From: an uncultured Lachnospiraceae bacterium
GTDB lineage: Bacteria; Bacillota; Clostridia; Lachnospirales; Lachnospiraceae
Length of the DNA: 64,000 nucleotides
Reading direction: 5' to 3'
Assembly: GCA_910585205.1 (NCBI GenBank)
Contig: CAJUCC010000037.1
Coordinates: forward strand, 1 to 64,000
A program made the position numbers and the translations under genes. Numbering within the stretch: position 1 is the first letter of the stretch; the number at the start of each line of letters is the position of its first letter. This document shows positions 52,754-64,000 of the stretch, one piece after another. The notes under the pieces are model-generated. The model worked only from the letters and a program-made list of their open reading frames with translations. It ran no database searches and was not told the DNA's origin.

Positions 52754-55700
52754 ATGGAAAAAAACAGAATACGTCCTACTGCCGCGGGCAAAAACGTACG
52801 TATGAGTTATTCGAGACAAAAAGAAGTTTTAGAGATGCCGAACCTGATAGAAGTTCAGAAAAATTCTTATCAGTGGTTTTTAAAAGAAGGCTTGAAAGAA
52901 GTATTTGAAGATATTTCTCCGATTGCAGACTACAGTGGTCATTTAAGCCTTGAGTTCGTTGACTTTGAATTGTGCAAGGACGAAATGCCGGTCAATAAGA
53001 ATACCATTGAGAAATGTAAGGAGCGCGACGCAACCTATGCGGCTCCTCTGAAGGTGAGAGTGCGTCTGTACAATAAGGAAAAAGAAGAGATCAGCGAACA
53101 TGAAATATTTATGGGCGATCTTCCCCTTATGACAGAAACAGGCACCTTTGTGATTAATGGTGCAGAACGGGTTATCGTCAGCCAGTTGGTACGTTCCCCG
53201 GGTATCTACTATGCGATCGATCATGACAAGATCGGCAAGCGGCTGTTTTCCTGTACGGTTATCCCGAATCGCGGTGCATGGCTGGAATATGAAACAGACT
53301 CCAATGATATTTTCTATGTTCGTGTTGACAGGACGAGAAAAGTGCCGATTACGGTTTTGATTCGTGCCTTGGGTGTCGGGACCAACGATGAGATCAGAGA
53401 GCTGTTCGGAGACGAGCCGAAGATAGAGGCAAGCTTTGCCAAAGACGTCTCTGAAAACTATCAGGAAGGTCTGCTGGAACTGTATAAAAAGATCCGTCCC
53501 GGCGAGCCGCTTTCCGTGGAGAGCGCGGAGAGCCTGATTAATGCCATGTTTTTTGATCCGCGGAGATATGACCTGGCAAAGGTCGGCCGGTATAAATTCA
53601 ACAAAAAGCTGGCGCTGCGCAACCGGATTCGCCACCATATACTGGCGGAGGATGCGGTGGATATACAGACCGGAGAAATTCTGGCTGAGGCAGGTACGAA
53701 GGTAACGGCAGAGCTGGCGGATGCGATTCAGAATGCGGCAATACCATACGTAATGATTCAGACGGAAGAACGCAATGTAAAGGTTCTCTCCAATATGATG
53801 GTGGAGATTACGAACTTTGTGGACTGTAATCCGCGGGAACTCGGTGTGACGGAGCTGGTGTATTATCCGGTTCTGGAACAGATTCTGGAAGAGTATGGAC
53901 AGGAACCGGGGGAACTGGCAGCGGCAATCCGGCGGAATGTACATGAACTGATTCCGAAGCATATTACCAAAGAGGATATTCTGGCTTCCATCAACTATAA
54001 TATCCATCTGGAATATGGCATCGGCAACGACGATGATATTGACCACCTGGGGAATCGGCGTATCCGCGCGGTCGGAGAGCTTTTGCAGAACCAGTACCGG
54101 ATCGGTTTGTCGAGACTGGAGCGCGTCGTTCGGGAGAGAATGACCACCCACGATGCGGAAGAGATTTCTCCGCAGGTGCTGATTAATATCAAGCCGGTGC
54201 AGGCGGCAGTCAAGGAATTTTTCGGTTCCTCCCAGTTGTCGCAGTTTATGGATCAGAACAATCCGCTTGGCGAGCTGACGCATAAGCGCCGTCTTTCCGC
54301 ACTGGGACCGGGCGGTCTGTCGAGAGACCGGGCAGGGTTTGAGGTGCGTGACGTGCATTATTCCCATTACGGAAGAATGTGCCCGATTGAGACGCCAGAA
54401 GGTCCGAACATCGGTCTGATTAATTCGCTGGCAAGTTATGCGAGAATCAATGAATATGGCTTTGTCGAAGCGCCATATCGGAAAATTGATAAAACCGATC
54501 CCCGAAATCCGCGTGTCACGGATGAAGTTGTCTATATGACGGCGGACGAGGAAGACAATTATCATGTGGCGCAGGCGAACGAAGCGCTGGACGAAAACGG
54601 ATATTTTGTCAGAAACAGCGTATCGGGCCGTTTCCATGAAGAGACACAGGAATATCCCAAGTCGATGTTTGACTATATGGACGTTTCGCCGAAAATGGTA
54701 TTTTCGGTGGCGACGGCTCTGATTCCGTTCCTGGAAAACGACGACGCGAACCGTGCCCTGATGGGATCTAACATGCAGCGTCAGGCGGTGCCGCTGCTGC
54801 TCACGGAAGCGCCGGTGGTCGGCACGGGTATGGAGCCGAAAGCGGCTGTTGACTCAGGTGTGTGCGTCGTGGCGAAAAAGCCGGGTACGGTCAGCTATGT
54901 GGCATCCAACGAGATTCGGATCGAATATGACGACGGTGAAAAAGAGACGATCCGCCTGACGAAATTTTCCAGAAGCAACCAGTCCAACTGCTATAACCAG
55001 AAGCCGATTGTGTTCAAGGGCGACCGGATTGCGGCGGGACAGGTGATTGCTGACGGGCCTTCCACTTCCGAAGGGGAGCTTGCACTGGGCAAGAATCCGC
55101 TGATCGGATTTATGACATGGGAAGGGTATAACTATGAAGACGCCGTACTGTTAAGCGAAAAACTGGTGCGCGATGATGTGTATACATCCGTGCACATTGA
55201 GGAATATGAGGCGGAAGCCCGCGATACGAAACTGGGTGCGGAGGAGATCACATGCGACGTGCCGGGTGTGGGCGATGACGCGCTGAAAGATCTGGATGAG
55301 CGGGGCATTATCCGCATCGGCGCGGAAGTGCGTGCCGGGGATATTCTGGTCGGCAAGGTGACGCCCAAGGGCGAGACGGAGCTGACGGCGGAGGAACGTC
55401 TGCTGCGGGCCATTTTCGGTGAGAAAGCGCGGGAAGTGCGCGATACGTCTCTGAAAGTGCCGCACGGTGAATACGGCATTGTCGTGGATGCCAAAGTGTT
55501 TACAAGAGAAAACGGCGACGAACTGCCGCCCGGGGTAAATCAGGCCGTGCGCATCTATATTGCGCAGAAGCGGAAAATCTCCGTGGGCGATAAGATGGCA
55601 GGCCGCCACGGAAATAAGGGTGTGGTTTCCCGTGTGCTTCCGGTGGAAGATATGCCGTATCTGCCGAACGGACGTCCGCTGGATATTGTGCTGAATCCGC

Positions 55701-56617
55701 TTGGCGTGCCTTCCCGTATGAACATTGGACAGGTATTGGAAATTCATCTTTCTCTGGCGGCGAAGGCGCTTGGCTTTAACGTGGCGACGCCGGTATTTGA
55801 CGGCGCCAATGAGATTGATATTATGGATACACTCGATCTGGCAAATGATTATGTCAATCTGGAGTGGGAAGAATTTGAAGAAAAACATAAAGATGTGCTG
55901 CTTCCCGAGGTTATGGAATATTTATCGGAGCATCGGGATCACAGAGAACTGTGGAAAGGCGTACCGATCTCCCGAACCGGCAAGGTACGTCTGCGCGACG
56001 GCCGCACCGGGGAAGAGTTTGACAGTCCGGTAACGATCGGCCATATGCATTATCTGAAGCTGCACCATCTGGTGGACGATAAGATTCATGCGCGTTCCAC
56101 AGGACCGTATGCGCTCGTAACGCAGCAGCCGCTCGGCGGCAAGGCACAGTTCGGCGGACAGCGTTTCGGTGAGATGGAGGTTTGGGCGCTGGAGGCGTAC
56201 GGCGCGGCCTATACGCTGCAGGAAATCCTGACTGTGAAATCCGACGATGTGGTCGGCCGTGTCAAGACATACGAGGCCATTATCAAGGGCGACAATATCC
56301 CTGCGCCGGGTATCCCGGAGTCATTTAAGGTGCTTTTGAAGGAACTGCAGTCTCTGGGACTGGATGTAAAAGTGCTGCGTGAGGATCAGACCGAGGTAGA
56401 GATCGTGGAGAGCATCGATTACGGGGAATCGGATTACCGTTATGAGATGGAGGGAGAACCGGGAGCATATGACCGGGAGGAAAAATCGCTCGGCTCCATG
56501 GGTTATCAGAAGCAGGAATTTGACGAGGAAGGAGAACTGGTCAGCACGGACGAAGAAGACGAGGAGATGTTCGAAGACGATTTTGAAGAAGAATACGCAG
56601 AGTCTCTGGACGAATAA
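52754..56617 (+). CDS. rpoB: RNA polymerase beta subunit
   Basis: The 1287-residue protein is full length. The rifampicin region is in [20 protein letters not shown] and [13 protein letters not shown]. Other landmarks are [39 protein letters not shown] and the C-terminal [20 protein letters not shown]. The last 40 residues are strongly acidic ([17 protein letters not shown]). ATG 52754 is preferred to 52748 because GGGGTG is then eight bases away. The rifampicin region looks wild type (D in QFMDQNN, H in THKRRL, S in RLSALG). Confidence 0.98.
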   Translation: MEKNRIRPTAAGKNVRMSYSRQKEVLEMPNLIEVQKNSYQWFLKEGLKEVFEDISPIADYSGHLSLEFVDFELCKDEMPVNKNTIEKCKERDATYAAPLKVRVRLYNKEKEEISEHEIFMGDLPLMTETGTFVINGAERVIVSQLVRSPGIYYAIDHDKIGKRLFSCTVIPNRGAWLEYETDSNDIFYVRVDRTRKVPITVLIRALGVGTNDEIRELFGDEPKIEASFAKDVSENYQEGLLELYKKIRPGEPLSVESAESLINAMFFDPRRYDLAKVGRYKFNKKLALRNRIRHHILAEDAVDIQTGEILAEAGTKVTAELADAIQNAAIPYVMIQTEERNVKVLSNMMVEITNFVDCNPRELGVTELVYYPVLEQILEEYGQEPGELAAAIRRNVHELIPKHITKEDILASINYNIHLEYGIGNDDDIDHLGNRRIRAVGELLQNQYRIGLSRLERVVRERMTTHDAEEISPQVLINIKPVQAAVKEFFGSSQLSQFMDQNNPLGELTHKRRLSALGPGGLSRDRAGFEVRDVHYSHYGRMCPIETPEGPNIGLINSLASYARINEYGFVEAPYRKIDKTDPRNPRVTDEVVYMTADEEDNYHVAQANEALDENGYFVRNSVSGRFHEETQEYPKSMFDYMDVSPKMVFSVATALIPFLENDDANRALMGSNMQRQAVPLLLTEAPVVGTGMEPKAAVDSGVCVVAKKPGTVSYVASNEIRIEYDDGEKETIRLTKFSRSNQSNCYNQKPIVFKGDRIAAGQVIADGPSTSEGELALGKNPLIGFMTWEGYNYEDAVLLSEKLVRDDVYTSVHIEEYEAEARDTKLGAEEITCDVPGVGDDALKDLDERGIIRIGAEVRAGDILVGKVTPKGETELTAEERLLRAIFGEKAREVRDTSLKVPHGEYGIVVDAKVFTRENGDELPPGVNQAVRIYIAQKRKISVGDKMAGRHGNKGVVSRVLPVEDMPYLPNGRPLDIVLNPLGVPSRMNIGQVLEIHLSLAAKALGFNVATPVFDGANEIDIMDTLDLANDYVNLEWEEFEEKHKDVLLPEVMEYLSEHRDHRELWKGVPISRTGKVRLRDGRTGEEFDSPVTIGHMHYLKLHHLVDDKIHARSTGPYALVTQQPLGGKAQFGGQRFGEMEVWALEAYGAAYTLQEILTVKSDDVVGRVKTYEAIIKGDNIPAPGIPESFKVLLKELQSLGLDVKVLREDQTEVEIVESIDYGESDYRYEMEGEPGAYDREEKSLGSMGYQKQEFDEEGELVSTDEEDEEMFEDDFEEEYAESLDE

Positions 56618-56658
56618 CAGTTACGTTCGTACAATATAGTATGGAAGGAGAGCCATAA

Positions 56659-59600
56659 ATGTCAGAAACAACGAATGAAATGTATCAACCTATGACATTT
56701 GATGCAATCAAGATTGGATTGGCGTCACCCGATAAGATTCTGGAATGGTCCCGCGGGGAAGTGCTGAAACCGGAGACAATCAATTACAGAACCTTAAAGC
56801 CGGAAAAGGATGGTCTGTACTGCGAGCGTATTTTCGGACCCAGTAAGGACTGGGAGTGCCATTGCGGAAAGTATAAAAAGATTCGCTATAAAGGTGTCAT
56901 CTGCGACCGCTGCGGCGTGGAAGTTACGAAGTCCAATGTCCGCAGGGAACGGATGGGACATATTGCACTGGCGGCACCGGTATCTCATATCTGGTACTTT
57001 AAGGGAATACCGAGCCGAATGGGGCTGATTCTGGATCTGTCTCCCAGAGTGCTGGAAAAGGTGCTTTATTTTGCTTCTTATATTGTGCTGGATCCTGCCG
57101 GGACGGAACTGCAGATGAAACAGGTATTGTCCGAGAAGGAATATCAGGATGCGAGAGAAACCCACGGAAACCGATTCCGTGTGGGAATGGGCGCGGAAGC
57201 AATCAAGGAGCTGCTGCAGGCGATTGATCTGGAAGAGGATGCCGTACAGCTGAAAGAGGCGTTGAAAGACGCAACCGGACAAAAGCGTGCGCGGATTGTA
57301 AAGCGTCTGGAAGTTGTGGAAGCATTCCGTGAGTCGGGCAACCGGCCGGAGTGGATGATTATGGATGTGATTCCGGTTATTCCGCCGGATCTGCGTCCGA
57401 TGGTACAGTTGGACGGCGGCCGCTTTGCAACATCGGATTTAAACGATTTATATAGAAGAATTATCAACAGAAACAACCGTCTGAAACGGTTACTGGAACT
57501 GGGGGCACCTGACATTATCGTCAGAAACGAAAAGCGGATGCTGCAGGAAGCGGTTGACGCGCTGATTGACAATGGCAGGAGAGGCCGTCCCGTCACCGGA
57601 CCGGGCAACCGGGCGCTGAAATCGCTGTCCGATATGTTAAAGGGAAAATCGGGCCGGTTCCGTCAGAACCTTCTGGGGAAACGTGTGGATTACTCCGGGC
57701 GTTCCGTTATCGTGGTCGGGCCGGAGCTGAAGATTTATCAGTGCGGTCTGCCCAAGGAGATGGCGATCGAATTGTTTAAGCCGTTCGTTATGAAAGAGCT
57801 GGTGGCAAAGGGCATATCCCAGAATATCAAAAATGCGAAAAAGCTTGTGGAACGTCTGGACACGCAGGTATGGGATGTGCTGGAAGAGGTAATCAAAGAA
57901 CATCCGGTTATGCTGAACCGTGCTCCCACTCTGCACAGGCTTGGTATTCAGGCATTTGAGCCGATTCTGGTGGAAGGTAAGGCGATCAAGCTGCACCCGC
58001 TCGTATGTACGGCGTTTAACGCCGATTTCGACGGCGACCAGATGGCCGTGCATCTGCCGCTCTCGGTGGAGGCACAGGCGGAGTGCCGGTTTTTGCTGCT
58101 CTCTCCGAATAACCTGTTAAAGCCTTCCGACGGCGGTCCCGTTGCGGTGCCTTCACAGGATATGGTGCTGGGGATTTATTATCTGACACAGGAGCGTCCC
58201 GGCGCCAGGGGAGAAGGCAAATTTTTCAGCAGTGTCAACGAGGCGATACTGGCCTATGAAAATAAGGCGATTACGCTGCACTCCCGCATTATAGCGCGGG
58301 TGAGCAGAGTCAATGCCGATGGCGAGACGATCACGGGCAATGTGGAATCGACGCTCGGGCGGTTTATTTTCAATGAAATACTGCCGCAGGATCTCGGGTT
58401 TGTGGACCGCAGTGATCCGAAAAATCTGCTGAAACTGGAAGTGGATTTCCATGTGGGGAAAAAGGGTCTGAAACAGATTCTGGAAAAGGTTATCAATACA
58501 CATGGGGCATCCAAGACAGCGGAAGTGCTCGACGACATCAAGTCCACCGGTTATAAATATTCCACACAGGCGGCCATGACCGTATCAATTTCCGATATGA
58601 CGGTGCCGGCGCAGAAACAGCAGATGTTGAATGAGGCGCAGATGACTGTGGATAAGATTTCACAGAATTTCCGGCGCGGACTGATTACGGAAGAAGAGCG
58701 TTACCGGGCTGTGGTGGAAACCTGGAACGAAACGGATAAAGAACTGACAGAGGTATTGCTGGCAGGTCTGGATAAATATAATAATATCTTTATGATGGCG
58801 GATTCCGGCGCCCGTGGTTCCAATCAGCAGATCAAGCAGCTTGCGGGTATGCGTGGTCTGATGGCGGATACGACGGGACGGACGATCGAGCTGCCGATCA
58901 AGTCCAATTTCCGTGAAGGGCTGGACGTACTGGAATACTTTATGTCGGCGCACGGCGCCCGCAAGGGTCTGTCCGATACGGCGCTGCGTACGGCCGACTC
59001 CGGTTATCTGACACGGCGTATGGTGGATGTGTCACAGGAATTGATTATCCGTGAGGTGGACTGCTCCGAGGAGCGGGATGAAATACCGGGTATGACGGTA
59101 AAAGCCTTTATGGACGGCAAGGAAGTGATCGAGGGGCTGAAAGACAGAATCACAGGACGCTTCTCCTGTGAGGAGATTCGGGACAAAGACGGCAATGTGA
59201 TCGTAAAGAAAAATCATATGATTACGCCGAGCCGGGCGGCGCGCATTCTGAGTACAGGTGTCAATGAAAAGGGAGAGCCGGTAGACGCGGTTAAGATCCG
59301 CACCATTCTCGGCTGCCGCTCCCATAACGGGATCTGTGCGAAATGCTATGGCGCTAATATGGCGACCGGGGAACCGGTGCAGGTTGGAGAAGCGGTGGGC
59401 ATCATAGCCGCACAGTCGATCGGTGAGCCGGGTACACAGCTTACCATGCGTACGTTCCATACCGGCGGCGTGGCCGGCGATGACATTACACAGGGTCTTC
59501 CCCGTGTCGAAGAGCTTTTCGAAGCCAGAAAACCGAAAGGACTTGCGATTATTGCGGAGTTCGGCGGCGAGGCGGAGATTCGGGATACGAAGAAAAAGCG

Positions 59601-60462
59601 GGAGATCGTTATTACGAACCATGAGACAGGGGAGAGCAAGGCATACCTGATTCCCTATGGCTCCCGTATCAAAATACTGGACGGTGCGATTCTGGAAGCG
59701 GGCGACGAACTGACAGAAGGAAGCGTAAACCCGCACGATCTGTTGAAGATCAAGGGAATCCGCGCGGTACAGGACTATATGCTCCGTGAGGTTCAGCGTG
59801 TGTATCGTCTGCAGGGTGTTGACATCAGCGATAAGCATATCGAAGTGATTGTGCGTCAGATGCTGAAAAAGACACGCATAGAAAACAGCGGTGATACGGA
59901 ATTCCTGCCGGGAACACTGGTGGATGTGCTTGATTTCGAGGAGATCAATGAACAGCTCGTTGCGGAGGGCAAAGAGCCGGCGGAGGGCAGACAGGTTATG
60001 CTCGGAATTACCAAGGCGGCGCTGGCGACCAATTCCTTCTTATCGGCCGCATCCTTCCAGGAGACGACCAAGGTACTGACAGAGGCAGCGATCAAAGGCA
60101 AGGTCGATAACCTGATCGGCCTGAAAGAGAATATCATTATCGGAAAACTCATCCCTGCCGGTACGGGTATGAAGCGTTACAGAAACGTACAGCTCAGTAC
60201 GGACGCGGAGCTGCAGGATACGTTCTCCTTTGACGAGGAAACGGATGACTTCGATCCGGCGGACGATGAGGAAATGGCTGTGGATGATATGGATTTGGAG
60301 ACGGATTTTGACGGCGAAGCGGATGATGCGGAGGCGGAAGACGACGACTACGCACAGGAAGATGATTTCGCCGATGATACGGATGAATTCTCTGACGGGG
60401 AGGATGAATTTGCGGAAGATGAAGCGGACGCCGGCAGTGTAAAAGCGGGCGAGCTGGTGTAG
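56659..60462 (+). CDS. rpoC: RNA polymerase beta-prime subunit
   Basis: The 1267-residue protein has the zinc ribbon ([20 protein letters not shown]), the rudder/lid region, the catalytic magnesium loop [12 protein letters not shown] and the trigger-loop region ([19 protein letters not shown]). The C-terminus carries a very acidic extension of about 70 residues after [20 protein letters not shown]. It lies 41 bases past rpoB with AAGGAGAG before ATG 56659. Confidence 0.98.
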   Translation: MSETTNEMYQPMTFDAIKIGLASPDKILEWSRGEVLKPETINYRTLKPEKDGLYCERIFGPSKDWECHCGKYKKIRYKGVICDRCGVEVTKSNVRRERMGHIALAAPVSHIWYFKGIPSRMGLILDLSPRVLEKVLYFASYIVLDPAGTELQMKQVLSEKEYQDARETHGNRFRVGMGAEAIKELLQAIDLEEDAVQLKEALKDATGQKRARIVKRLEVVEAFRESGNRPEWMIMDVIPVIPPDLRPMVQLDGGRFATSDLNDLYRRIINRNNRLKRLLELGAPDIIVRNEKRMLQEAVDALIDNGRRGRPVTGPGNRALKSLSDMLKGKSGRFRQNLLGKRVDYSGRSVIVVGPELKIYQCGLPKEMAIELFKPFVMKELVAKGISQNIKNAKKLVERLDTQVWDVLEEVIKEHPVMLNRAPTLHRLGIQAFEPILVEGKAIKLHPLVCTAFNADFDGDQMAVHLPLSVEAQAECRFLLLSPNNLLKPSDGGPVAVPSQDMVLGIYYLTQERPGARGEGKFFSSVNEAILAYENKAITLHSRIIARVSRVNADGETITGNVESTLGRFIFNEILPQDLGFVDRSDPKNLLKLEVDFHVGKKGLKQILEKVINTHGASKTAEVLDDIKSTGYKYSTQAAMTVSISDMTVPAQKQQMLNEAQMTVDKISQNFRRGLITEEERYRAVVETWNETDKELTEVLLAGLDKYNNIFMMADSGARGSNQQIKQLAGMRGLMADTTGRTIELPIKSNFREGLDVLEYFMSAHGARKGLSDTALRTADSGYLTRRMVDVSQELIIREVDCSEERDEIPGMTVKAFMDGKEVIEGLKDRITGRFSCEEIRDKDGNVIVKKNHMITPSRAARILSTGVNEKGEPVDAVKIRTILGCRSHNGICAKCYGANMATGEPVQVGEAVGIIAAQSIGEPGTQLTMRTFHTGGVAGDDITQGLPRVEELFEARKPKGLAIIAEFGGEAEIRDTKKKREIVITNHETGESKAYLIPYGSRIKILDGAILEAGDELTEGSVNPHDLLKIKGIRAVQDYMLREVQRVYRLQGVDISDKHIEVIVRQMLKKTRIENSGDTEFLPGTLVDVLDFEEINEQLVAEGKEPAEGRQVMLGITKAALATNSFLSAASFQETTKVLTEAAIKGKVDNLIGLKENIIIGKLIPAGTGMKRYRNVQLSTDAELQDTFSFDEETDDFDPADDEEMAVDDMDLETDFDGEADDAEAEDDDYAQEDDFADDTDEFSDGEDEFAEDEADAGSVKAGELV

Positions 60463-60475
60463 AATTGTGATTGGA

Positions 60476-60516
60476 AAATGGCGCAGGAGCCTGTGACAGC
60501 ACGGCATGCGCCATTT
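60476..60516 (+). terminator. Hairpin after rpoC
   Basis: AAATGGCGCA (60476-60485) pairs perfectly with TGCGCCATTT (60507-60516). No T run follows, so it may act with Rho or only protect the 3' end. Confidence 0.5.
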
Positions 60517-60596
60517 GCAATACCACGCCAGAGGCGCCTGGCACAGTGATTCCGCATACAGACGGGTGCTTTGGCCAAACCGGATAAAAAATTTTG

Positions 60597-60625
60597 TTGA
60601 CAATGCATTTGTAAACACGTATACT
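60597..60625 (+). promoter_or_regulatory. Promoter of rpsL-rpsG-fusA
   Basis: TTGACA (60597-60602), exactly 17 bases, TATACT (60620-60625). Near consensus, as expected for a strong ribosomal promoter. The leader contains AATGCATTGTTTTGCATT (60642-60659), a small fold-back. Confidence 0.85.
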
Positions 60626-60709
60626 ATCTTAGTGTGCACGCGAATGCATTGTTTTGCATTGTGCATAAGAAACTATCATTACATTATACTATGAAAGAGG
60701 TGAAACAGA

Positions 60710-61129
60710 ATGCCAACATTTAACCAGTTAGTAAGAAAAGGTCGTCAGACATCTGTAAAGAAGTCCACAGCTCCGGCGCTGCAGAGAGGATACAATTCCC
60801 TGCGCAAGAAAGCGATCGAGACTTCTTCTCCCCAGAAGAGGGGTGTGTGCACAGCCGTAAAGACTGCAACACCGAAGAAGCCGAACTCCGCGCTTCGTAA
60901 GATTGCCAGAGTACGTCTTTCCAACGGAATCGAAGTTACCAGCTATATCCCGGGCGAAGGCCACAACTTACAGGAGCACAGCGTTGTTCTCGTAAGAGGC
61001 GGAAGGGTAAAGGACTTACCCGGTACAAGATACCATGTAATCAGAGGTACGCTTGATACCGCCGGCGTTGCGAACAGAAGACAGGCCCGTTCCAAGTATG
61101 GTGCCAAGAGACCGAAAGCTGCAAAATAA
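60710..61129 (+). CDS. rpsL: Ribosomal protein S12
   Basis: The 139-residue decoding-centre protein has [40 protein letters not shown] with the lysine linked to streptomycin response in wild-type form, [20 protein letters not shown] and a basic tail. GAGGTGAAACAG precedes ATG 60710. Confidence 0.98.
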   Translation: MPTFNQLVRKGRQTSVKKSTAPALQRGYNSLRKKAIETSSPQKRGVCTAVKTATPKKPNSALRKIARVRLSNGIEVTSYIPGEGHNLQEHSVVLVRGGRVKDLPGTRYHVIRGTLDTAGVANRRQARSKYGAKRPKAAK

Positions 61130-61240
61130 GCGGGCGTATGAACTGCCTGCAAGTACCACAAATAAGCTGATTAGAAAAGTGTTGGAATTTTGTTATAAGA
61201 TTACCGCACGAACACAGATTACAGTTGTGAGTACCGATGA

Positions 61241-61744
<504 letters not shown>

Positions 61745-61758
61745 AGGAGGAATAATCC

Positions 61759-63876
61759 TTGGCTGGAAGAGAGTATCCATTAGAGAGAACCAGAAATATC
61801 GGTATTATGGCGCATATCGATGCGGGTAAAACCACATTGACGGAGCGTATCCTGTACTATACCGGTGTAAACTATAAAATTGGCGATACCCATGAAGGAA
61901 CTGCGACAATGGACTGGATGGCTCAGGAGCAGGAACGGGGTATTACGATCACATCAGCCGCAACCACCTGTCACTGGACTCTGGAAGAGAACGGCAAAGC
62001 AAAGCCGGGCGCTCTGGAGCATCGTATCAATATTATCGATACGCCCGGTCACGTTGACTTCACGGTTGAGGTGGAGCGTTCCCTGCGTGTGCTGGATGGC
62101 GCTGTGGGTGTGTTCTGTGCCAAAGGCGGTGTGGAACCGCAGTCAGAGAATGTATGGCGCCAGGCCGATACGTACAATGTACCGCGAATAGCGTTTATCA
62201 ATAAGATGGACATTCTGGGTGCGAATTTCTACGGCGCAGTAGATCAGATTAAGACAAGACTGGGTAAGAATGCCATTATTCTTCAGCTCCCGATCGGAAA
62301 AGAAGATGATTTCCAGGGCATTATCGACCTGTTTGAAATGAAAGCCTATATCTATAATGACGATAAGGGCGACGATATTTCCATCACCGATATTCCGGAA
62401 GATATGAAAGATGATGCGGAATTGTATCACACCGAGCTGGTAGAGAAAATCTGCGAGCTGGACGATGAGCTGATGATGGTTTATCTGGAAGGGGAAGAAC
62501 CTTCGATAGAAGATATGAAGGCAGCGCTCCGCAAGGGGACCTGTGAGTGTACGGCAGTTCCGGTATGCTGTGGTTCCGCGTACAGAAACAAAGGGGTACA
62601 GAAGCTGCTGGATGCAATTCTTGAGTTTATGCCTGCACCGACAGACATCCCTGACATTAAGGGAACCGATCTGGACGGCAATGAAGTGGAGCGGCATTCT
62701 TCCGATGACGAACCGTTTTCCGCGCTTGCCTTTAAGATTATGGCCGATCCCTTTGTGGGAAAACTGGCGTTCTTCCGTGTGTATTCCGGTACGATGAACT
62801 CGGGTTCCTATGTGCTGAATGCGACGAAGGGCAAGAAAGAACGTGTGGGACGTATTCTGCAGATGCATGCGAATAAGAGAGCGGAGCTGGACAAGGTATA
62901 TTCCGGTGACATCGCAGCGGCGGTAGGCTTTAAGTTTACAACGACAGGCGATACGATCTGCGACGATCAGCATCCGGTTATCCTTGAGTCCATGGAATTC
63001 CCGGAACCGGTTATCGAGCTGGCAATCGAGCCGAAGACAAAGGCCGGACAGGGAAAGATGGGCGAAGCGCTGGCGAAGCTGGCAGAGGAAGATCCGACGT
63101 TCCGTGCGCATACGAATCAGGAGACTGGCCAGACGATTATCGCCGGCATGGGCGAGCTGCATCTGGAAATTATCGTGGACAGACTGCTGCGTGAATTCAA
63201 AGTGGAAGCTAACGTAGGCGCGCCGCAGGTTGCTTATAAAGAAGCGATCACAAAAGAAGTGGAAGTGGACAGCAAGTATGCGAAGCAGTCCGGTGGACGC
63301 GGACAGTACGGACATTGTAAAGTCAGATTTGCACCGATGGATGCCAATGGAGAAGAACTGTTCAAGTTCGAATCTTCGGTTGTGGGTGGTGCGATTCCCA
63401 AAGAATATATTCCTGCCGTTGGAGAAGGTATCGAAGAAGCCACCAAAGCAGGTATCCTGGGCGGGTTCCCGGTTGTGGGTGTTTACGCCAATGTTTACGA
63501 CGGGTCTTACCACGAGGTTGACTCTTCGGAAATGGCATTCCATATCGCAGGTTCCCTTGCATTCAAAGAAGCAATGCAGAAAGCGGCGCCGGTGCTCCTT
63601 GAGCCTATTATGAAGGTGGAAGTGACGATGCCGGAAGAATATATGGGTGATGTAATCGGTGACATCAACTCCCGCCGTGGACGGATTGAAGGAATGGAAG
63701 ACATCGGCGGCGGCAAGATGGTAAAAGCGTTTGTACCGCTTGCAGAAATGTTCGGTTATTCCACCGATCTGCGTTCCAAAACGCAAGGCCGCGGCAACTA
63801 TTCCATGTTCTTCGAGAAATACGAACAGGTTCCGAAGAATGTACAGGAAAAGGTGCTGGCTGCCAAGGGAAAATAG
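61759..63876 (+). CDS. fusA: Elongation factor G
   Basis: The 705-residue translocase GTPase starts at TTG 61759, 14 bases past rpsG, with AAAGGAGG upstream. G motifs: AHIDAGKTT (18-26), the [11 protein letters not shown] switch, DTPGHVDF and NKMD. Domain IV has [13 protein letters not shown] and the C-terminus [20 protein letters not shown]. The sequence is that of the housekeeping EF-G rather than a tetracycline-protection relative. Confidence 0.97.
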   Translation: MAGREYPLERTRNIGIMAHIDAGKTTLTERILYYTGVNYKIGDTHEGTATMDWMAQEQERGITITSAATTCHWTLEENGKAKPGALEHRINIIDTPGHVDFTVEVERSLRVLDGAVGVFCAKGGVEPQSENVWRQADTYNVPRIAFINKMDILGANFYGAVDQIKTRLGKNAIILQLPIGKEDDFQGIIDLFEMKAYIYNDDKGDDISITDIPEDMKDDAELYHTELVEKICELDDELMMVYLEGEEPSIEDMKAALRKGTCECTAVPVCCGSAYRNKGVQKLLDAILEFMPAPTDIPDIKGTDLDGNEVERHSSDDEPFSALAFKIMADPFVGKLAFFRVYSGTMNSGSYVLNATKGKKERVGRILQMHANKRAELDKVYSGDIAAAVGFKFTTTGDTICDDQHPVILESMEFPEPVIELAIEPKTKAGQGKMGEALAKLAEEDPTFRAHTNQETGQTIIAGMGELHLEIIVDRLLREFKVEANVGAPQVAYKEAITKEVEVDSKYAKQSGGRGQYGHCKVRFAPMDANGEELFKFESSVVGGAIPKEYIPAVGEGIEEATKAGILGGFPVVGVYANVYDGSYHEVDSSEMAFHIAGSLAFKEAMQKAAPVLLEPIMKVEVTMPEEYMGDVIGDINSRRGRIEGMEDIGGGKMVKAFVPLAEMFGYSTDLRSKTQGRGNYSMFFEKYEQVPKNVQEKVLAAKGK

Positions 63877-63886
63877 GAAAAAATAC

Positions 63887-63915
63887 TTGAAATATTTGCC
63901 TGAGTTTACTATAAT
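63887..63915 (+). promoter_or_regulatory. Promoter of the next gene, probably tuf
   Basis: TTGAAA (63887-63892), exactly 17 bases, TATAAT (63910-63915). AAGGAGGA at 63983-63990 stands at the right edge, where the start of the next gene is expected just outside. tuf normally follows fusA. Confidence 0.7.
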
Positions 63916-64000
63916 CAGTGATAGACGGGTTAATAGAACGAGTATATATTTCGAAACAAAGCAATGAAAGAAAAGCAAAATTAAGGAGGAACATCCAAAA

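Noticed and set aside
61759..63876. The EF-G gene as a tetracycline ribosomal protection gene
   Set aside because: Its position after rpsG and its 705-residue EF-G-type sequence with a standard domain IV mark it as housekeeping fusA.

Overview
The window looks like a chromosomal segment of a motile, anaerobic, low-to-mid GC Firmicute, most likely a member of the Lachnospiraceae (Clostridia). Pointers are the paired glgC/glgD genes, the FlgM-FlgN-FlgK-FlgL-FliW-CsrA-FlaG-FliD-FliS block, a high-molecular-weight rubredoxin, a PocR-type AraC regulator, a tnpV-type integrative-element gene and the low-GC Gram-positive order of the secE-nusG-rplKAJL-rpoBC-rpsLG-fusA cluster. No rRNA, tRNA or CRISPR array was seen.

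Region 1 (1-5500) is accessory. It starts with debris of integrative elements: a cut tnpV, the first codons of a serine recombinase broken at a palindrome, and the tail of a tyrosine integrase. A divergent HxlR regulator then faces an operon of a flavin/4Fe-4S protein and an osmoprotectant-type ABC transporter whose permease and binding protein are fused. Region 2 (5500-9130) is signalling and motility: a FIST-domain sensor with a soluble chemoreceptor, and two genes behind a sigma-28-like promoter, one of them FliD-C-like. Region 3 (9245-16244) holds glycogen synthesis (glgC, glgD), an iron alcohol dehydrogenase, a rubredoxin-fused flavoprotein, an M18 aminopeptidase and a hemerythrin-CheX-like-receiver fusion protein.

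Region 4 (16287-28106) is carbohydrate catabolism: a PocR/AraC regulator divergent from aldolase, isomerase (frameshifted), FGGY kinase, aldo/keto reductase and CdaR-type regulator, then a GntP permease with glycerate 2-kinase, a DUF554 protein and a PfkB-type sugar-phosphate kinase. Isomerase, kinase and aldolase would form a classical isomerise-phosphorylate-cleave route, with the GntP/glycerate kinase pair handling glycerate or a sugar acid; the sugar itself cannot be named. Region 5 (28104-38832) is a late flagellar locus with clear sigma-28 promoters, two FlgK paralogues, an enlarged FlgL, the FliW/CsrA switch, FlaG, FliD, FliS and a FliT-like chaperone.

Region 6 (38833-41419) is an AT-rich island with a broken HEPN-type gene and a 233-bp palindromic MITE-like element. 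Region 7 (41420-44442) has a lone acyl-CoA carboxyltransferase behind a palindromic operator and an orphan FliD-related gene. Region 8 (44606-64000) is the translation/transcription core from rpmG to fusA, with tuf starting just past the right edge. It is interrupted between rplA and rplJ by a three-gene surface cluster (MBOAT acyltransferase, SGNH-like partner, CapA-like protein). Regulatory RNA is visible: two L1-type mRNA motifs and an L10 leader with a terminator.
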